The notes under the pieces are model-generated. The model worked only from the letters and a program-made list of their open reading frames with translations. It searched no databases and was not told the origin of the DNA. The position numbers were made by a program, and so were the translations under genes. DNA of 64,000 nt from Phocoena phocoena (Eukaryota > Chordata > Mammalia > Artiodactyla > Phocoenidae), in NCBI RefSeq assembly GCF_963924675.1, contig NC_089221.1, forward strand, positions 9,049,851 to 9,113,850, in the 5' to 3' direction. Positions 47,270-57,559 of this stretch are shown here, in pieces; position 1 is the stretch's first letter, and each line of letters begins with the position of its first letter.

Positions 47270-49560
47270 TTTTGTTACGAACTCAGGCAACAAGCCACGG
47301 TAGTATCAGCCGAACCTGTAACTCTTATGTCACGCTCCTGCTGTTGCAGATACCTCAAACTACAGTTTACATTCATCACCACTACAAAGTGATAGCAGTG
47401 ATCATGAAATCTTGTGATTAAACCTCTAAATAAGTATAGCATAGTTTAAAGTCCTATTTTGATAACTGCATTTCATACCTCTTATGGTGAGAAAACCTGT
47501 ATTACAAGGAGTAAACAAAAACAAAATCGGGAAACATATACAGGAAAAAATTCAAAAGCATTTGAAAAACGAGGAAACATAGATGGGCAGAGTGTAGGCT
47601 CTCCTCTTAGGAAAGTAGGGATTTCCTATGTAGGTCCTTCCTATGGTTTGAGCCTCAAATGTGGCTGTAAACTTCGTAGCACCCACCGTGGAGGGAAATA
47701 CAGTTGCTGAGCTGCTACTTTTAGAGGCGAGAGAAGGGAGGACCCACCCACAGATGGAATGCTGCAGAGCTTTAGATATTGTAGCCTGATGCCCTGGGTT
47801 TGCTCCTTGGAGGGATGTTGCTGCATCTGGTACTACAGAGTATTCCTGACATGATGGGAATGGCGCTAAAGAACGTGGGGAGTAACTTCCCAGGCCACAG
47901 GCTGCTGATGCGTCCGCCCACCTGCAGGTGTCACTCACGGAGCTGAGTCTAAGGGCCGTGCCCCGCCCCCTCCCCAAGGGACATCAGTAGCAGCCTGCCC
48001 CTGCGGGTTCTCACAGCAGCATCCTCCAACCTGGAGAAACCCAGGCGAGTGGCAGTCATCTGCCTGTCCTTTGGGCCACTTAACAGGCAGATCCTGAGGA
48101 CCCCGCCAGGGGTCTCATAAAATAGTTGCTGGGTCACTTCTAGGGAGTGAAGAGCCCCCCTGAAAAGCGATTCACAAGAGTTTACCTGGGGAGGAAGCAA
48201 AAGACGAAGGCGAAGAATTAACACAGTTTGGGAAAGGCGCGGGTTATTGAGGGTTTTTAGGCCAACGGGGGCATTTTCCTGATGCCGTGGAGAGAGATGA
48301 GTAGGCACTGGAGCAAGGGGAGCTCTCCTGCCTCATCCATCATCCGGGCCCCGGGGCCATGAAACCTCACCGTGGAATTTTCACAGGGAGGCTGCACCAA
48401 GGCATTTATCACTTTCTTTACATGTCAGCTTGTCACATGTAACAATTAATTTGATGATCCCAAATTGGACCTGACAAGAAGCCTCTTGATGATACGGCAC
48501 GCCTGGATTTGGCAAAGATGAACACCGTTTTTTAATTTCGCCGGCAGAGATGCAAGGATCAATGGGGACGCGTTTATAATTCCCACAGCACTCAGCTCGG
48601 CGGGCAGCTCACAGCCGCATAGCCCCTTTTCCTCTAACAGCTGTGGCCGATTTTAGGAAGCGCGGCATCCCAGGGTTGCTCACCGATCATTTACAGTTTT
48701 CAGAGGTGAACAGGACGTGAGGGGAGAAGCAGAAAGTGAGTGCCATCAATGGAGACTCAGTGGGAAAACAAGGGTGAATAAACTCTGAAATTATGTCAGG
48801 AAGAAATGAACATTTGATTGGGGAAACTGATTTATGATGAATTTCTCAGGAACACATTAACGGTGCCAAGCAAGCTCCCATTGGACTAGACATTGTGAGC
48901 AGCCAGAAGAAATCTTCTCATCTCTACCCCTCCACCCCTCCTACAAGCAGCTGCTAACTAAACCTTGTCCCTGTGGCATGGGAGGCAGCTGCTGGCTGCC
49001 ACCCACCCCTCCCGACCCCCGCCAGGTCCAGATGCCCCGGAATGTCCCAGTCATCCTAAGGAAAACCATCTGGGGAAAACGCTGGCATCTAAATGAAGAT
49101 GCTTAGCCACTGACAGTGAGGTCCTCCCAGCTCACACCCACCACCCAGCAACGGACCCTCACACAGAGTCTTTCTGGAAATCGCTATTCCCGACCACCCT
49201 CTAAGGGGCGCAGTTAGGAAGGAGCCCACAGAATATCAATCAAAGAAGCTACACAGGAAGACATTCAGTGTTCGAGGTACCGAAAAATCCTCTTTACACG
49301 TCTTTATGCTCCTGGCCGCTGCAGCCGCAAAGTCCTGGCCATGAGAAGGGACAGCCATCCTTCAGAGCCACGTCCCTTGGTGAAATGTCAACGCCAAAGA
49401 AATACAGACAGACATGCCTTACATATCTGTGGTCTCACCTTCTTCTTGCTATCATGCTCTCCTCTAAAGAGTAAGCAGTTTCCTCCTTCCAAAACAGTAC
49501 TTACGAAAACAAACTTTTAAGCTGATAGAAGAGGGAAGATACCCTATTAATAGTGCATTA
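47270..49560. other. Sequence without a recognised gene; possible conserved non-coding part
   Basis: No exon or repeat recognised. Between about 48400 and 48720 the sequence has an AT-rich core with homeobox-like words ('aacaattaatttgatgatcc', 'gcgtttataattcccacagc') among mixed-composition flanks, without repeat character. This is the style of a conserved regulatory element, which I cannot confirm. Confidence 0.35.
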
Positions 49561-49562
49561 GA

Positions 49563-49642
49563 GGGACTTCCCTGGTGGTCCAGTGGTTAAGACTTCGCCT
49601 TCCAATGCAAACCAAAAAAAAAAAAAAAAAAAAAACCACCAA
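49563..49642 (+). mobile_element. 3'-truncated CHR-type SINE
   Basis: Only the head survives: 'gggacttccctggtggtcca' then 'gtggttaagacttcgccttc', about 50 bp, followed directly by an A-rich tail ('caatgcaaacc' then about 23 A). The A box is present, but the B box and body are missing. Confidence 0.85.
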
Positions 49643-49759
49643 AAAAACCCCCCAGAAACAGAAGCACCATTGTAACAAATCCAATAAAGACTTAAAAAAC
49701 ATAACCCGTTAGATAAAAAATAGATGAATGTAAAAAACCATGGAAATTAATTCAATTCC

Positions 49760-49760
<1 letters not shown>

Positions 49761-49792
<32 letters not shown>
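49761..49792 (+). repeat. (GT)n microsatellite
   Basis: Sixteen GT units ending 'gtatctatcc'. Confidence 0.93.
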
Positions 49793-49795
<3 letters not shown>

Positions 49796-49799
49796 CTAT

Positions 49800-51415
49800 C
49801 CTATAAATATAATTTGAGTTGCATGAGGTAGTGATACAGCTGGCCCAACTGAGGTCTTCCAAGTGAGTCGTTCTATGCCACCTTGATGCTTTGTAAGAAC
49901 AATGCAGTGGCTGCAGAGCTGTGGAAACAATACTAACCTCCTCGGGCTCAGCCTAACATGCCTATTGTTAAGCCCACTTCCTTGGGACACTTGGGGAGAA
50001 ATAACAGATGAGAAACAGAGGCACATATAGGAACGATCATTAAGAATACCCAGACAAGAGAGAAAACAAAACAGTTTGGGGCATTTTTAGTAAAGGAAAA
50101 GACAGCATGCTACAGTCACTAATTACCACATGGCACTTAGCGAGGAGAGATTATTTTGCAGGTTCTGGGCCAGATACTAAAGCAAAAGAAGAAATGTGTG
50201 AAACCAAGCTCCTGCCTTATTAAAAATCTTGGTCTGAGTTGGCTCTACATTTTATTATATGTCATTATCTTCATCCTCATTATGCTGAGTCATGACACCT
50301 GCAGTGTTGACAGGATATAAGAAAAGGAGGCTCGTCCATCTTGCCCTGCATCTTAAGGGGCCTGGGTGCCATCGAGTGCATCTGCCAGGCGTCCATTTGG
50401 AAGATTATTGAAGAAATGCTAAAATACAAATGGTGCATCATTCGGCTGCAGAAAGACACATACAGCACAAAAGTAAACCTGAGAGATTTGCTTAATGAGC
50501 CATTGAGCAGAGTCCATTTCACCTGTGCTACCCTAAAAATGTCATACAATAATTCTTAGTAAAACCTTTAAAAAGACTTAAGAACACAGCATGTTTCATC
50601 CTGCTTAAGCCTGACATGGTTTATAAACACCTACCAGGAACTACTCTACCACCGAAGAAATGCAGAGGGGCTCAGTGAGGACTGAGCCGTCTCCCCAAGT
50701 TTCTGGAGGACAAACTTATGTTTTCTCATCTCCTCCTGAGTCTAGGGGAGTGCCCGCCACACAGCAGAATCGCCGTAACCAGGTGAGACTGTTGTCAATT
50801 CATGCTGTGCTGTTAGCTCTCTTCAAAGCGTGCAGATATTCATTGCGCTCAGTCTGTTTTCACTATAGAAGTTCTGTAAGGGAAATAGACTGGTCTACAA
50901 ATCTTGTGCTACAGATGAGGGGACAGGCCCCAAAGGTTAGCACTCTACCTGGGACCACCCAGGGGCCACGGGCCAGGACTCATGGAGCCGGCTCCGTCCC
51001 CAGCCTGGGCCTTTCCCAGGCCAAGGTGCTTTACGCACACTTCAGGCAGACACGGAAAGCTGGTTCTTGAGGATGACGTGTACCTAAGTTGCTTGATTTC
51101 ATGGTCATAAGGGTGGTCTAGGATTAAAAAGGAAGCTGAGAAGACCAACAGATAAACTAACAGATGAAAGGCCTGAGTGGCTCAAGCTCACGCTTCAAGG
51201 AGAAACATTTCTCTTTTCTGGTTCTGTGTCCCCCTAAGGAGCCCTTGTGTTCACCCCCAGGCCTGGGTTTTCAGTGCCTCTCATCCAGGACGATAGCCAT
51301 CTGGGCACGAAGCCATAAGCTCTGAATGCCCAGAGATGTTCGGGGTAGAATGTCCTCATCTTCCCTGGAGGAGAGGAGGGGGTCAATATGAGACAGGAGG
51401 GGGCAGGGCACAAAC
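49800..51415. other. Sequence without a recognised gene
   Basis: A faint MIR-like core ('gctacagatgaggggacagg' at about 50910) is the only hint of a repeat. Open frame 50660-51070 (136 codons, +) has no recognised motif. Confidence 0.4.
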
Positions 51416-51419
51416 TTTA

Positions 51420-51990
51420 AAAGAATGACAGCCGTTGAGGACGTGACATAAATTAGTTAGAACCAACTGGGTCCAAGATGGCGGACGAGCTGACTTGCAC
51501 TAGGTCCAAGATGGCGGACGAGCTGATTTCCACTAGACCTTGAGCCTCAGTGTGCGCTTCATTGCAGCACATCGACATGCTAAATGACACACCACGGGTG
51601 CCAAGACAGTTCCAAGGCTGGCCATAAAGGTCAACAAGTGGGTGTTGGCCCAATTCCTGGAAATCCCCACCCCTTCCCCAAAATAGCTGGAATAATTCTC
51701 CCGCTCATTAGCCTATGAAATTACCCACCCCTATAAAAACTGACAACCCCGTTATCCCCGGGCCTCTTGCCTTCTGAGATGGCCCACACTCTGTCTATGG
51801 AGTGTGTATCTCCCTGCATAAACCTTCTTTCACTTTACTATGGCACACTCTTGAATTCTTTCCTGCGTGAAGCTAAGAACCCACACTCGGCAGCTGTCCC
51901 AGGGACTCACCTGAGACCTGGGATGTCACCATCCTTTTGCGCTCCGCTCCGCTCTCTTTCCTGCAACACATCGACCCTGCTGACCTGAGC
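51420..51990 (+). mobile_element. ERV-type LTR with tandem YY1-like sites
   Basis: Layout of a class I ERV LTR: two tandem 33-bp units (51470-51502 and 51503-51535) each containing 'ccaagatggcggacgagctg'; a TATA box 'ctataaaaac' at 51731; a 'tctatggagtgtgtatctcc' leader; a polyadenylation-like 'cataaa' at 51817; then a C/T-rich end. The 'aagatggcgg' core matches the YY1 consensus. No retroviral coding sequence adjoins it. Ends are approximate. Confidence 0.68.
51470..51535 (+). promoter_or_regulatory. Tandem 33-bp repeat with AAGATGGCGG
   Basis: Two copies differing at 2 positions of 33. The 'aagatggcgg' word is the established YY1-binding consensus and recurs once per unit. The repeat lies about 200-260 bp upstream of the LTR TATA box, in the U3 position. 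Confidence 0.7.
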
Positions 51991-51999
51991 CTCTCTCCC

Positions 52000-52340
52000 C
52001 TTCAGGCTCCTCTCTGACCCAACAAAGGCAACAAAGGCATTTCTCGTAAAAATCCACTCTTCACCCTTGCTGAAGGTGGGAAGGGTTTGCATTTGTTTAC
52101 ATATAATCACATTTGGAATCTCTGGCAAAATGAAAACAGACACTTCCATTCTTTAGCAGTATTTGTCTTGGGTCCATGTGACACCACCCTTCCAATTTAA
52201 GCCCTTCTTTCTTTTTTTTCCACTTAAAGTCGTAACAATTTAGTAGCCGTGAGGCATCGGTTTTACCTTGCTACCAACTTCCTCTTATTTGCACTTTCCT
52301 GCTCTGATTTCCTTTCCTTGCATACGACTTTGGGGACCTC
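52000..52340. other. Sequence without a recognised gene or repeat
   Basis: T-rich in the middle; nothing recognised. Confidence 0.4.
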
Positions 52341-52354
52341 AGAGCTTCTTAAAT

Positions 52355-52520
52355 TGAGTCTTGGGCCCCGTGTCCCCCGTACTCGGGGCTGGCGCTTCCT
52401 AAGGGGATGGTCGTTTTCCGGGCTCTGGGGCTCCGGCTGGAGCAGCAGCTGACGTCACTCAGGCCGAGGGGGCGTGTCTGGGGTGGGGCGGGGTCGGGTC
52501 GGGGAACGTGCCCTTGTGGG
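52355..52520. promoter_or_regulatory. Short CpG-rich stretch with palindromic CRE and GC boxes
   Basis: About 14 CG dinucleotides in 160 bp, well above the surrounding sequence. It holds a perfect palindromic cyclic-AMP response element TGACGTCA (52450-52457) and a GC-box cluster 'ggggtggggcggggtcgggt' (about 52479). No convincing exon or start codon follows. It could be an orphan CpG island, a distal promoter or an enhancer. Confidence 0.5.
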
Positions 52521-52524
52521 AGGG

Positions 52525-52855
52525 GCCCGGGTCACTCAAGGGCTCCTTCAGCAGAACCCTGTGGAACAGCAAAGCCTGTTGACAACTGGGGTGGAAGGGA
52601 AATCACAGAATCTCTTCCATCTTAAATGAGCTTAGCTGGAAACCGGTATCTATTAATACAATCCTAGCGCTGAAAATAGATCTCCGGACTTTAAAACTCT
52701 AAGTAGAGTTTTAGGCTCTCTTTTCAATAATTTCTCTCCAACTCCTTGTGAAAAGAGGGCTGGTCACCAGAGTACAAGGGCCGGGCAGCAGAGCAGCAAG
52801 TCTCTGTTGTTGCTTCTAATAATGGTAAAGGACATTTTTTTTTTTAAAAAAGGAC
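52525..52855. other. Sequence without a recognised gene or repeat
   Basis: Nothing recognised. Confidence 0.4.
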
Positions 52856-52861
52856 ATTTTT

Positions 52862-53070
52862 AAAAAACTTTTTTGTTTTACATTGGAGTATAGTTGATTA
52901 ACAATGTTGTGGTAGTTTCAGATGTACAGCAAAATGATTCAGTTATACATATACATGTATCTATTCTTTTTCAAATTCTTTTCCCATTTAGATGGTTACA
53001 TAATATTGAGCAGAGTTCCCTGTGCTATCCAGTAGGTCCTTGTTGGTTATCCATTTTAAATATAGCTGCG
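52862..53070 (-). mobile_element. LINE-1 3' end, inverted
   Basis: Reads 'ttgttttacattggagtata', 'gttgattaacaatgttgtgg', 'agatgtacagcaaaatgatt', 'ttccctgtgctatccagtag'. This is the same segment as 2955-3350, shorter, and 5'-truncated. It abuts a MIR. Confidence 0.88.
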
Positions 53071-53084
53071 TGTGTTTGGAATCA

Positions 53085-53245
53085 TAGATTTGGGTTCAAA
53101 TCCTACTTCCATCAGTTCCTATCAGAATGACCTTGGGCATGTCATTAGCCTTTCTGAGCAAATTTCCTCACTCATAAAATAAGCATCCACCACCTTCCTT
53201 GCAGACTGGGAAGACATAATAAGACTAAGTATATAAAGCACCTAG
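53085..53245 (+). mobile_element. MIR SINE
   Basis: Well-ordered MIR words: 'catagatttgggttcaaatc', 'tcagaatgaccttgggcatg', 'tcattagcctttctgagcaa', 'cctcactcataaaataagca', and a 'tataaagcacctagtct' tail. Confidence 0.85.
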
Positions 53246-53249
53246 TCTA

Positions 53250-53635
53250 TCAGTGGCTTGGATTTGTCATTATTTGGCTATTAGACTTCTGAATGATGCT
53301 GAATTGCTTGTTTGATAGCTGGGACAATCTACACTTCTCATTCCCCGAGGCCCGATTAAGATGAGACACAATCATAAGCTCAACCAGCTGAGTGATAGAT
53401 ACTTTCTCAAAAGATTCAAGTCCCATAGAAAAAAGGTTCAATTCTGCTCAAGGGACAGTTCTCACAGTGTCTGCCTCCTTCTTTCTGGAGTACTTATAAA
53501 TACGTTGGTTAATTAGGAAGTTATAATTACTAACGAACAGCTAAAAGGTAAATTATTCATATAACATTTTCTACCTTTTACATAGTGTCGATACATTTCT
53601 GAAAAGCACACGGACTTTGTGAGCATTAGAGAGAA
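53250..53635. other. Sequence without a recognised gene or repeat
   Basis: AT-rich; nothing recognised. Confidence 0.4.
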
Positions 53636-53639
53636 TGGG

Positions 53640-53815
53640 ATGGAGTCTCACTGCTCAAAGTGTGGTGGGAACATGCAGTACCAAGGCCACCTCCCCTCGC
53701 TGCACCCCCCCAAGCCCCAAGCCTCACCCCCGGAACTGAGGAGAAATGCAGTCTCAGATCCCACCACAGACCAGGGCATTTTGGCGAGATTCCCAGGTGA
53801 GGTGCATGTCAGCTA
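53640..53815 (+). mobile_element. hAT (MER1-group) remnant
   Basis: The words 'tcactgctcaaagtgtggtg', 'gaggagaaatgcagtctcag', 'atcccaccacagaccagggc' and 'cccaggtgaggtgcatgtca' are in the order of the MER1-group body. Diverged copy. Confidence 0.65.
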
Positions 53816-53833
53816 ACCAGTCATTCAGCCACA

Positions 53834-53866
<33 letters not shown>

Positions 53867-53898
53867 CCTGTGCATGTGTGTGTGTGTGTGTGTGTGTA
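53834..53898 (+). repeat. (TG)n with CG interruptions
   Basis: TG repeat of about 65 bp with an internal 'gcgcgcgtgtg' and 'gcctgtgcatg'. It lies just upstream of the L1 fragment that carries the 31-bp array. Confidence 0.92.
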
Positions 53899-53937
53899 TG
53901 CTTGCATGTCTGTACAGACAGAAGACACAGATCTTTG

Positions 53938-54484
53938 GGACAAACCCACAACTAATATTATACTCAATGATGAAAAGTTGAAAACTTTCCCACAAAGATC
54001 AGGAACAAGGCAAGGACACCCATTCTCAAAACCTCTGTTCAACACAGGCTGAAGTCCTAGCCTGAACAATTAGGCCAGAGAAAGAAATAACAGGTATCTA
54101 AATCAGAAAGGAAGAAGTGAAACAGCTTAGAGATATGATCTTAGTGAATCCTAAAGGCTCCACCAAGAAACGATTAGAACTTATAAAGTAATTCAGTAAA
54201 GATGCAGGATACAAAACCAGCACACCCAGAAATCAGCTACATTTTTATACAATAACAGTGAACTGCCTGAAAAAGAAATGAAAGAAACAATCCCATTTGC
54301 AATAGAATTGAAAATAATAAAATACTTAGGGATAACTTTAACCAAGTAGGTAGAAGATCTGTGCACTGAAAACTATAAAATATTGATGAAAGAAATGGAA
54401 GAAGACATAAATAATAGAAAGATACCCTGTGTTCATGGATTGGATGGAGTAATATTGTTAAGATGTTCCTACTACCCTAAGTCA
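53938..54484 (+). mobile_element. LINE-1 ORF2 fragment, left of the minisatellite
   Basis: The sequence follows the L1 ORF2 reverse-transcriptase 3' half: 'acaaacccacaactaatatt', 'atcaggaacaaggcaaggac', 'acccagaaatcagctacatt', 'gaaaactataaaatattgat', 'gtgttcatggattggatgga'. A deletion near 54118-54140 removes the part that would encode the conserved F/YADD catalytic motif, and stop codons are present, so it is a dead, 5'-truncated copy. The L1 continues beyond the array as 'tccaatgacacttttcac'. Confidence 0.88.
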
Positions 54485-56445
54485 TCCACAGATTCAACGC
54501 GATCACTATCAAAAGTCCACAGATTCAACGCGATCACTATCAAACATCCACAGATTCAACGCGATCACTATCAAAAGTCCACAGATTCAACGCGATCACT
54601 ATCAAAAGTCCACAGATTCAACGCGATCACTATCAAAAGTCCACAGATTCAACGCGATCACTATCAAAAGTCCACAGATTCAACGCGATCACTATCAAAC
54701 ATCCACAGATTCAACGCGATCACTATCAAACAAACATCCACAGATTCAACGCGATCACTATCAAAAGTCCACAGATTCAACGCGATCACTATCAAAAGTC
54801 CACAGATTCAACGCGATCACTATCAAAAGTCCACAGATTCAACGCGATCACTATCAAACATCCACAGATTCAACGCGATCACTATCAAACATCCACAGAT
54901 TCAACGCGATCACTATCAAACATCCACAGATTCAACGCGATCACTATCAAAAGTCCACAGATTCAACGCGATCACTATCAAAAGTCCACAGATTCAACGC
55001 GATCACTATCAAAAGTCCACAGATTCAACGCGATCACTATCAAACATCCACAGATTCAACGCGATCACTATCAAACATCCACAGATTCAACGCGATCACT
55101 ATCAAAAGTCCACAGATTCAACGCGATCACTATCAAAAGTCCACAGATTCAACGCGATCACTATCAAAAGTCCACAGATTCAACGCGATCACTATCAAAA
55201 GTCCACAGATTCAACGCGATCACTATCAAACATCCACAGATTCAACGCGATCACTATCAAACATCCACAGATTCAACGCGATCACTATCAAACATCCACA
55301 GATTCAACGCGATCACTATCAAACATCCACAGATTCAACGCGATCACTATCAAAAGTCCACAGATTCAACGCGATCACTATCAAAAGTCCACAGATTCAA
55401 CGCGATCACTATCAAAAGTCCACAGATTCAACGCGATCACTATCAAAAGTCCACAGATTCAACGCGATCACTATCAAAAGTCCACAGATTCAACGCGATC
55501 ACTATCAAAAGTCCACAGATTCAACGCGATCACTATCAAACATCCACAGGTTCAACGCGATCACTATCAAACATCCACAGATTCAACGCGATCACTATCA
55601 AACATCCACAGATTCAACGCGATCACTATCAAAAGTCCACAGATTCAACGCGATCACTATCAAAAGTCCACAGATTCAACGCGATCACTATCAAAAGTCC
55701 ACAGATTCAACGCGATCACTATCAAACATCCACAGATTCAACGCGATCACTATCAAACATCCACAGATTCAACGCGATCACTATCAAACATCCACAGATT
55801 CAACGCGATCACTATCAAACATCCACAGATTCAACGCGATCACTATCAAACATCCACAGATTCAACGCGATCACTATCAAACATCCACAGATTCAACGCG
55901 ATCACTATCAAAAGTCCACAGATTCAACGCGATCACTATCAAAAGTCCACAGATTCAACGCGATCACTATCAAAAGTCCACAGATTCAACGCGATCACTA
56001 TCAAACATCCACAGATTCAACGCGATCACTATCAAACATCCACAGATTCAACGCGATCACTATCAAACATCCACAGATTCAACGCGATCACTATCAAAAG
56101 TCCACAGATTCAACGCGATCACTATCAAACATCCACAGATTCAACGCGATCACTATCAAAAGTCCACAGATTCAACGCGATCACTATCAAACATCCACAG
56201 ATTCAACGCGATCACTATCAAACAAACATCCACAGATTCAACGCGATCACTATCAAACATCCACAGATTCAACGCGATCACTATCAAAAGTCCACAGATT
56301 CAACGCGATCACTATCAAAAGTCCACAGATTCAACGCGATCACTATCAAACATCCACAGATTCAACGCGATCACTATCAAACATCCACAGATTCAACGCG
56401 ATCACTATCAAAAGTCCACAGATTCAACGCGATCACTATCAAAAG
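54485..56445 (+). repeat. 31-bp minisatellite, 63 units, expanded inside L1 ORF2
   Basis: Counted by eye, there are 63 copies of a 29-bp core starting 'tccacagattcaacgcgatc', each followed by a linker: AG (type A, 33 units), CA (type B, 28) or CAAACA (type C, 2: units 8 and 56). Total 1961 bp. The only core substitution I see is A to G at 55550 (unit 35). Run-length order is A1 B1 A4 B1 C1 A3 B3 A3 B2 A4 B4 A6 B3 A3 B6 A3 B3 A1 B1 A1 B1 C1 B1 A2 B2 A2. Each unit carries CGCG and a GATC. The unit has no stop in any forward frame and 31 is not a multiple of 3, so an artefactual open frame (54383-56485, 700 codons) runs through with a 31-residue protein period. I do not regard it as a gene. Confidence 0.97.
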
Positions 56446-56525
56446 TCCAATGACACTTTTCACTTTGCTGCACAGCAGAAATTAACACCAGGCTGTAAAT
56501 CAACTGCATTTAAGTTAAAAAAACA
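56446..56525 (+). mobile_element. LINE-1 remnant right of the minisatellite, joined to the 3' tail
   Basis: 'tccaatgacacttttcac' continues ORF2 directly from the array. The next bases 'tttgctgcacagcagaaatt' and 'ctgtaaatcaactgca' belong to the far 3' end of the L1, followed by an A-rich tail. About the rest of ORF2 and most of the 3' UTR is missing between them. TTCAC is shared by both sides of the join, suggesting a microhomology deletion. Confidence 0.8.
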
Positions 56526-56529
56526 AATA

Positions 56530-57555
56530 AACAAAACAACTGACAAAACTACTCCATCTGGTCAGCTTTCTACTAAATCCACGTGTGGCAAAGTTAACTT
56601 TAGCTGCAAAGCCGTAGGAAGGAATGTTGTTAAAGAAAGGGAACGAATTAGCGCTCCTATAATCAAACTTAAACATTATCCTCGACTGCTATCTTCACCC
56701 AAACCACAACTTGGCTGTTTCTACTCTGTCATCTTGGCTTTCGGTCCCTTCATTTTCATGCTTCCCATGACGCCACCCAAAAGGGTAAACAGCAATTACT
56801 TCTCTAAATTTAGTTAGCCTGGCCGAAGATGCTCTAAATCTCATTATCATCCCACTGAGGGACCCGGCTACAAAGCAACACGTGACAGACGTCATTTAGA
56901 ACCTTCACCCCCCCACCCCCACCCCTGCAGTTTTCATCTTTAAGTCTTGACTTACATAAGTTCAAAGTTAACCACAATAAAAAGTTAGTGGAAGCAGTCC
57001 AACTTCTGGACAAATTCATGGGGGCCCATGGGCACAGCCTTCTCTAGTGCTCTGGGGTGCCCTCACCAGGCTCTGCTCACCACCTCGAGCGCCCGGGAAG
57101 CAGCTGCCAACCATCTCCCACCAGCAGACCAACCAGCCCATAATGATTGTACTCTATTTGCAAAATCCTTAGCCTCAGGCTTGACCACTATTCTTGAAGC
57201 CATTTCCACCAAGATCCTATTCTCGCTTCCCCTTAGCAGAAAACTTACCTTTGTAGAAAAGAGATGTCAATGGTGGAGCAAAAGTGGTCAGTGATCCGGG
57301 TGATCAGCTAATGTGTGACACGCGTGGGCTCAGGAGGTCACTGACAGCTGTGTCCTAGGACAGTGGCACCAGCAGCCGTCCTCATTTCCTCTCTACCCCA
57401 CCCCCTCCCGTGACTGCCTCAGGCCACCTCATTCCCAGGGGCCTTGGCTGTGTTAACAGAGGTGAAGAACATTTGGCTGGCTTCCTCCCTGTGTAGTTCT
57501 CTCCTAGGAGATGAAGAACCTTCCCACTACTTGCCACACATATATCCAATTGCCT
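56530..57555. other. Sequence without a recognised gene or repeat
   Basis: Nothing recognised. Confidence 0.4.
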
Positions 57556-57559
57556 ACCT

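Noticed and set aside
54485..56445. A CRISPR array
   Set aside because: Units are head-to-tail with two-base linkers, so there are no unique spacers, and the DNA is mammalian.
54383..56485. A 700-codon open frame as a real repetitive protein gene
   Set aside because: It exists only because the 31-bp unit has no forward stop; both ends are L1 debris and there is no promoter or conserved domain.
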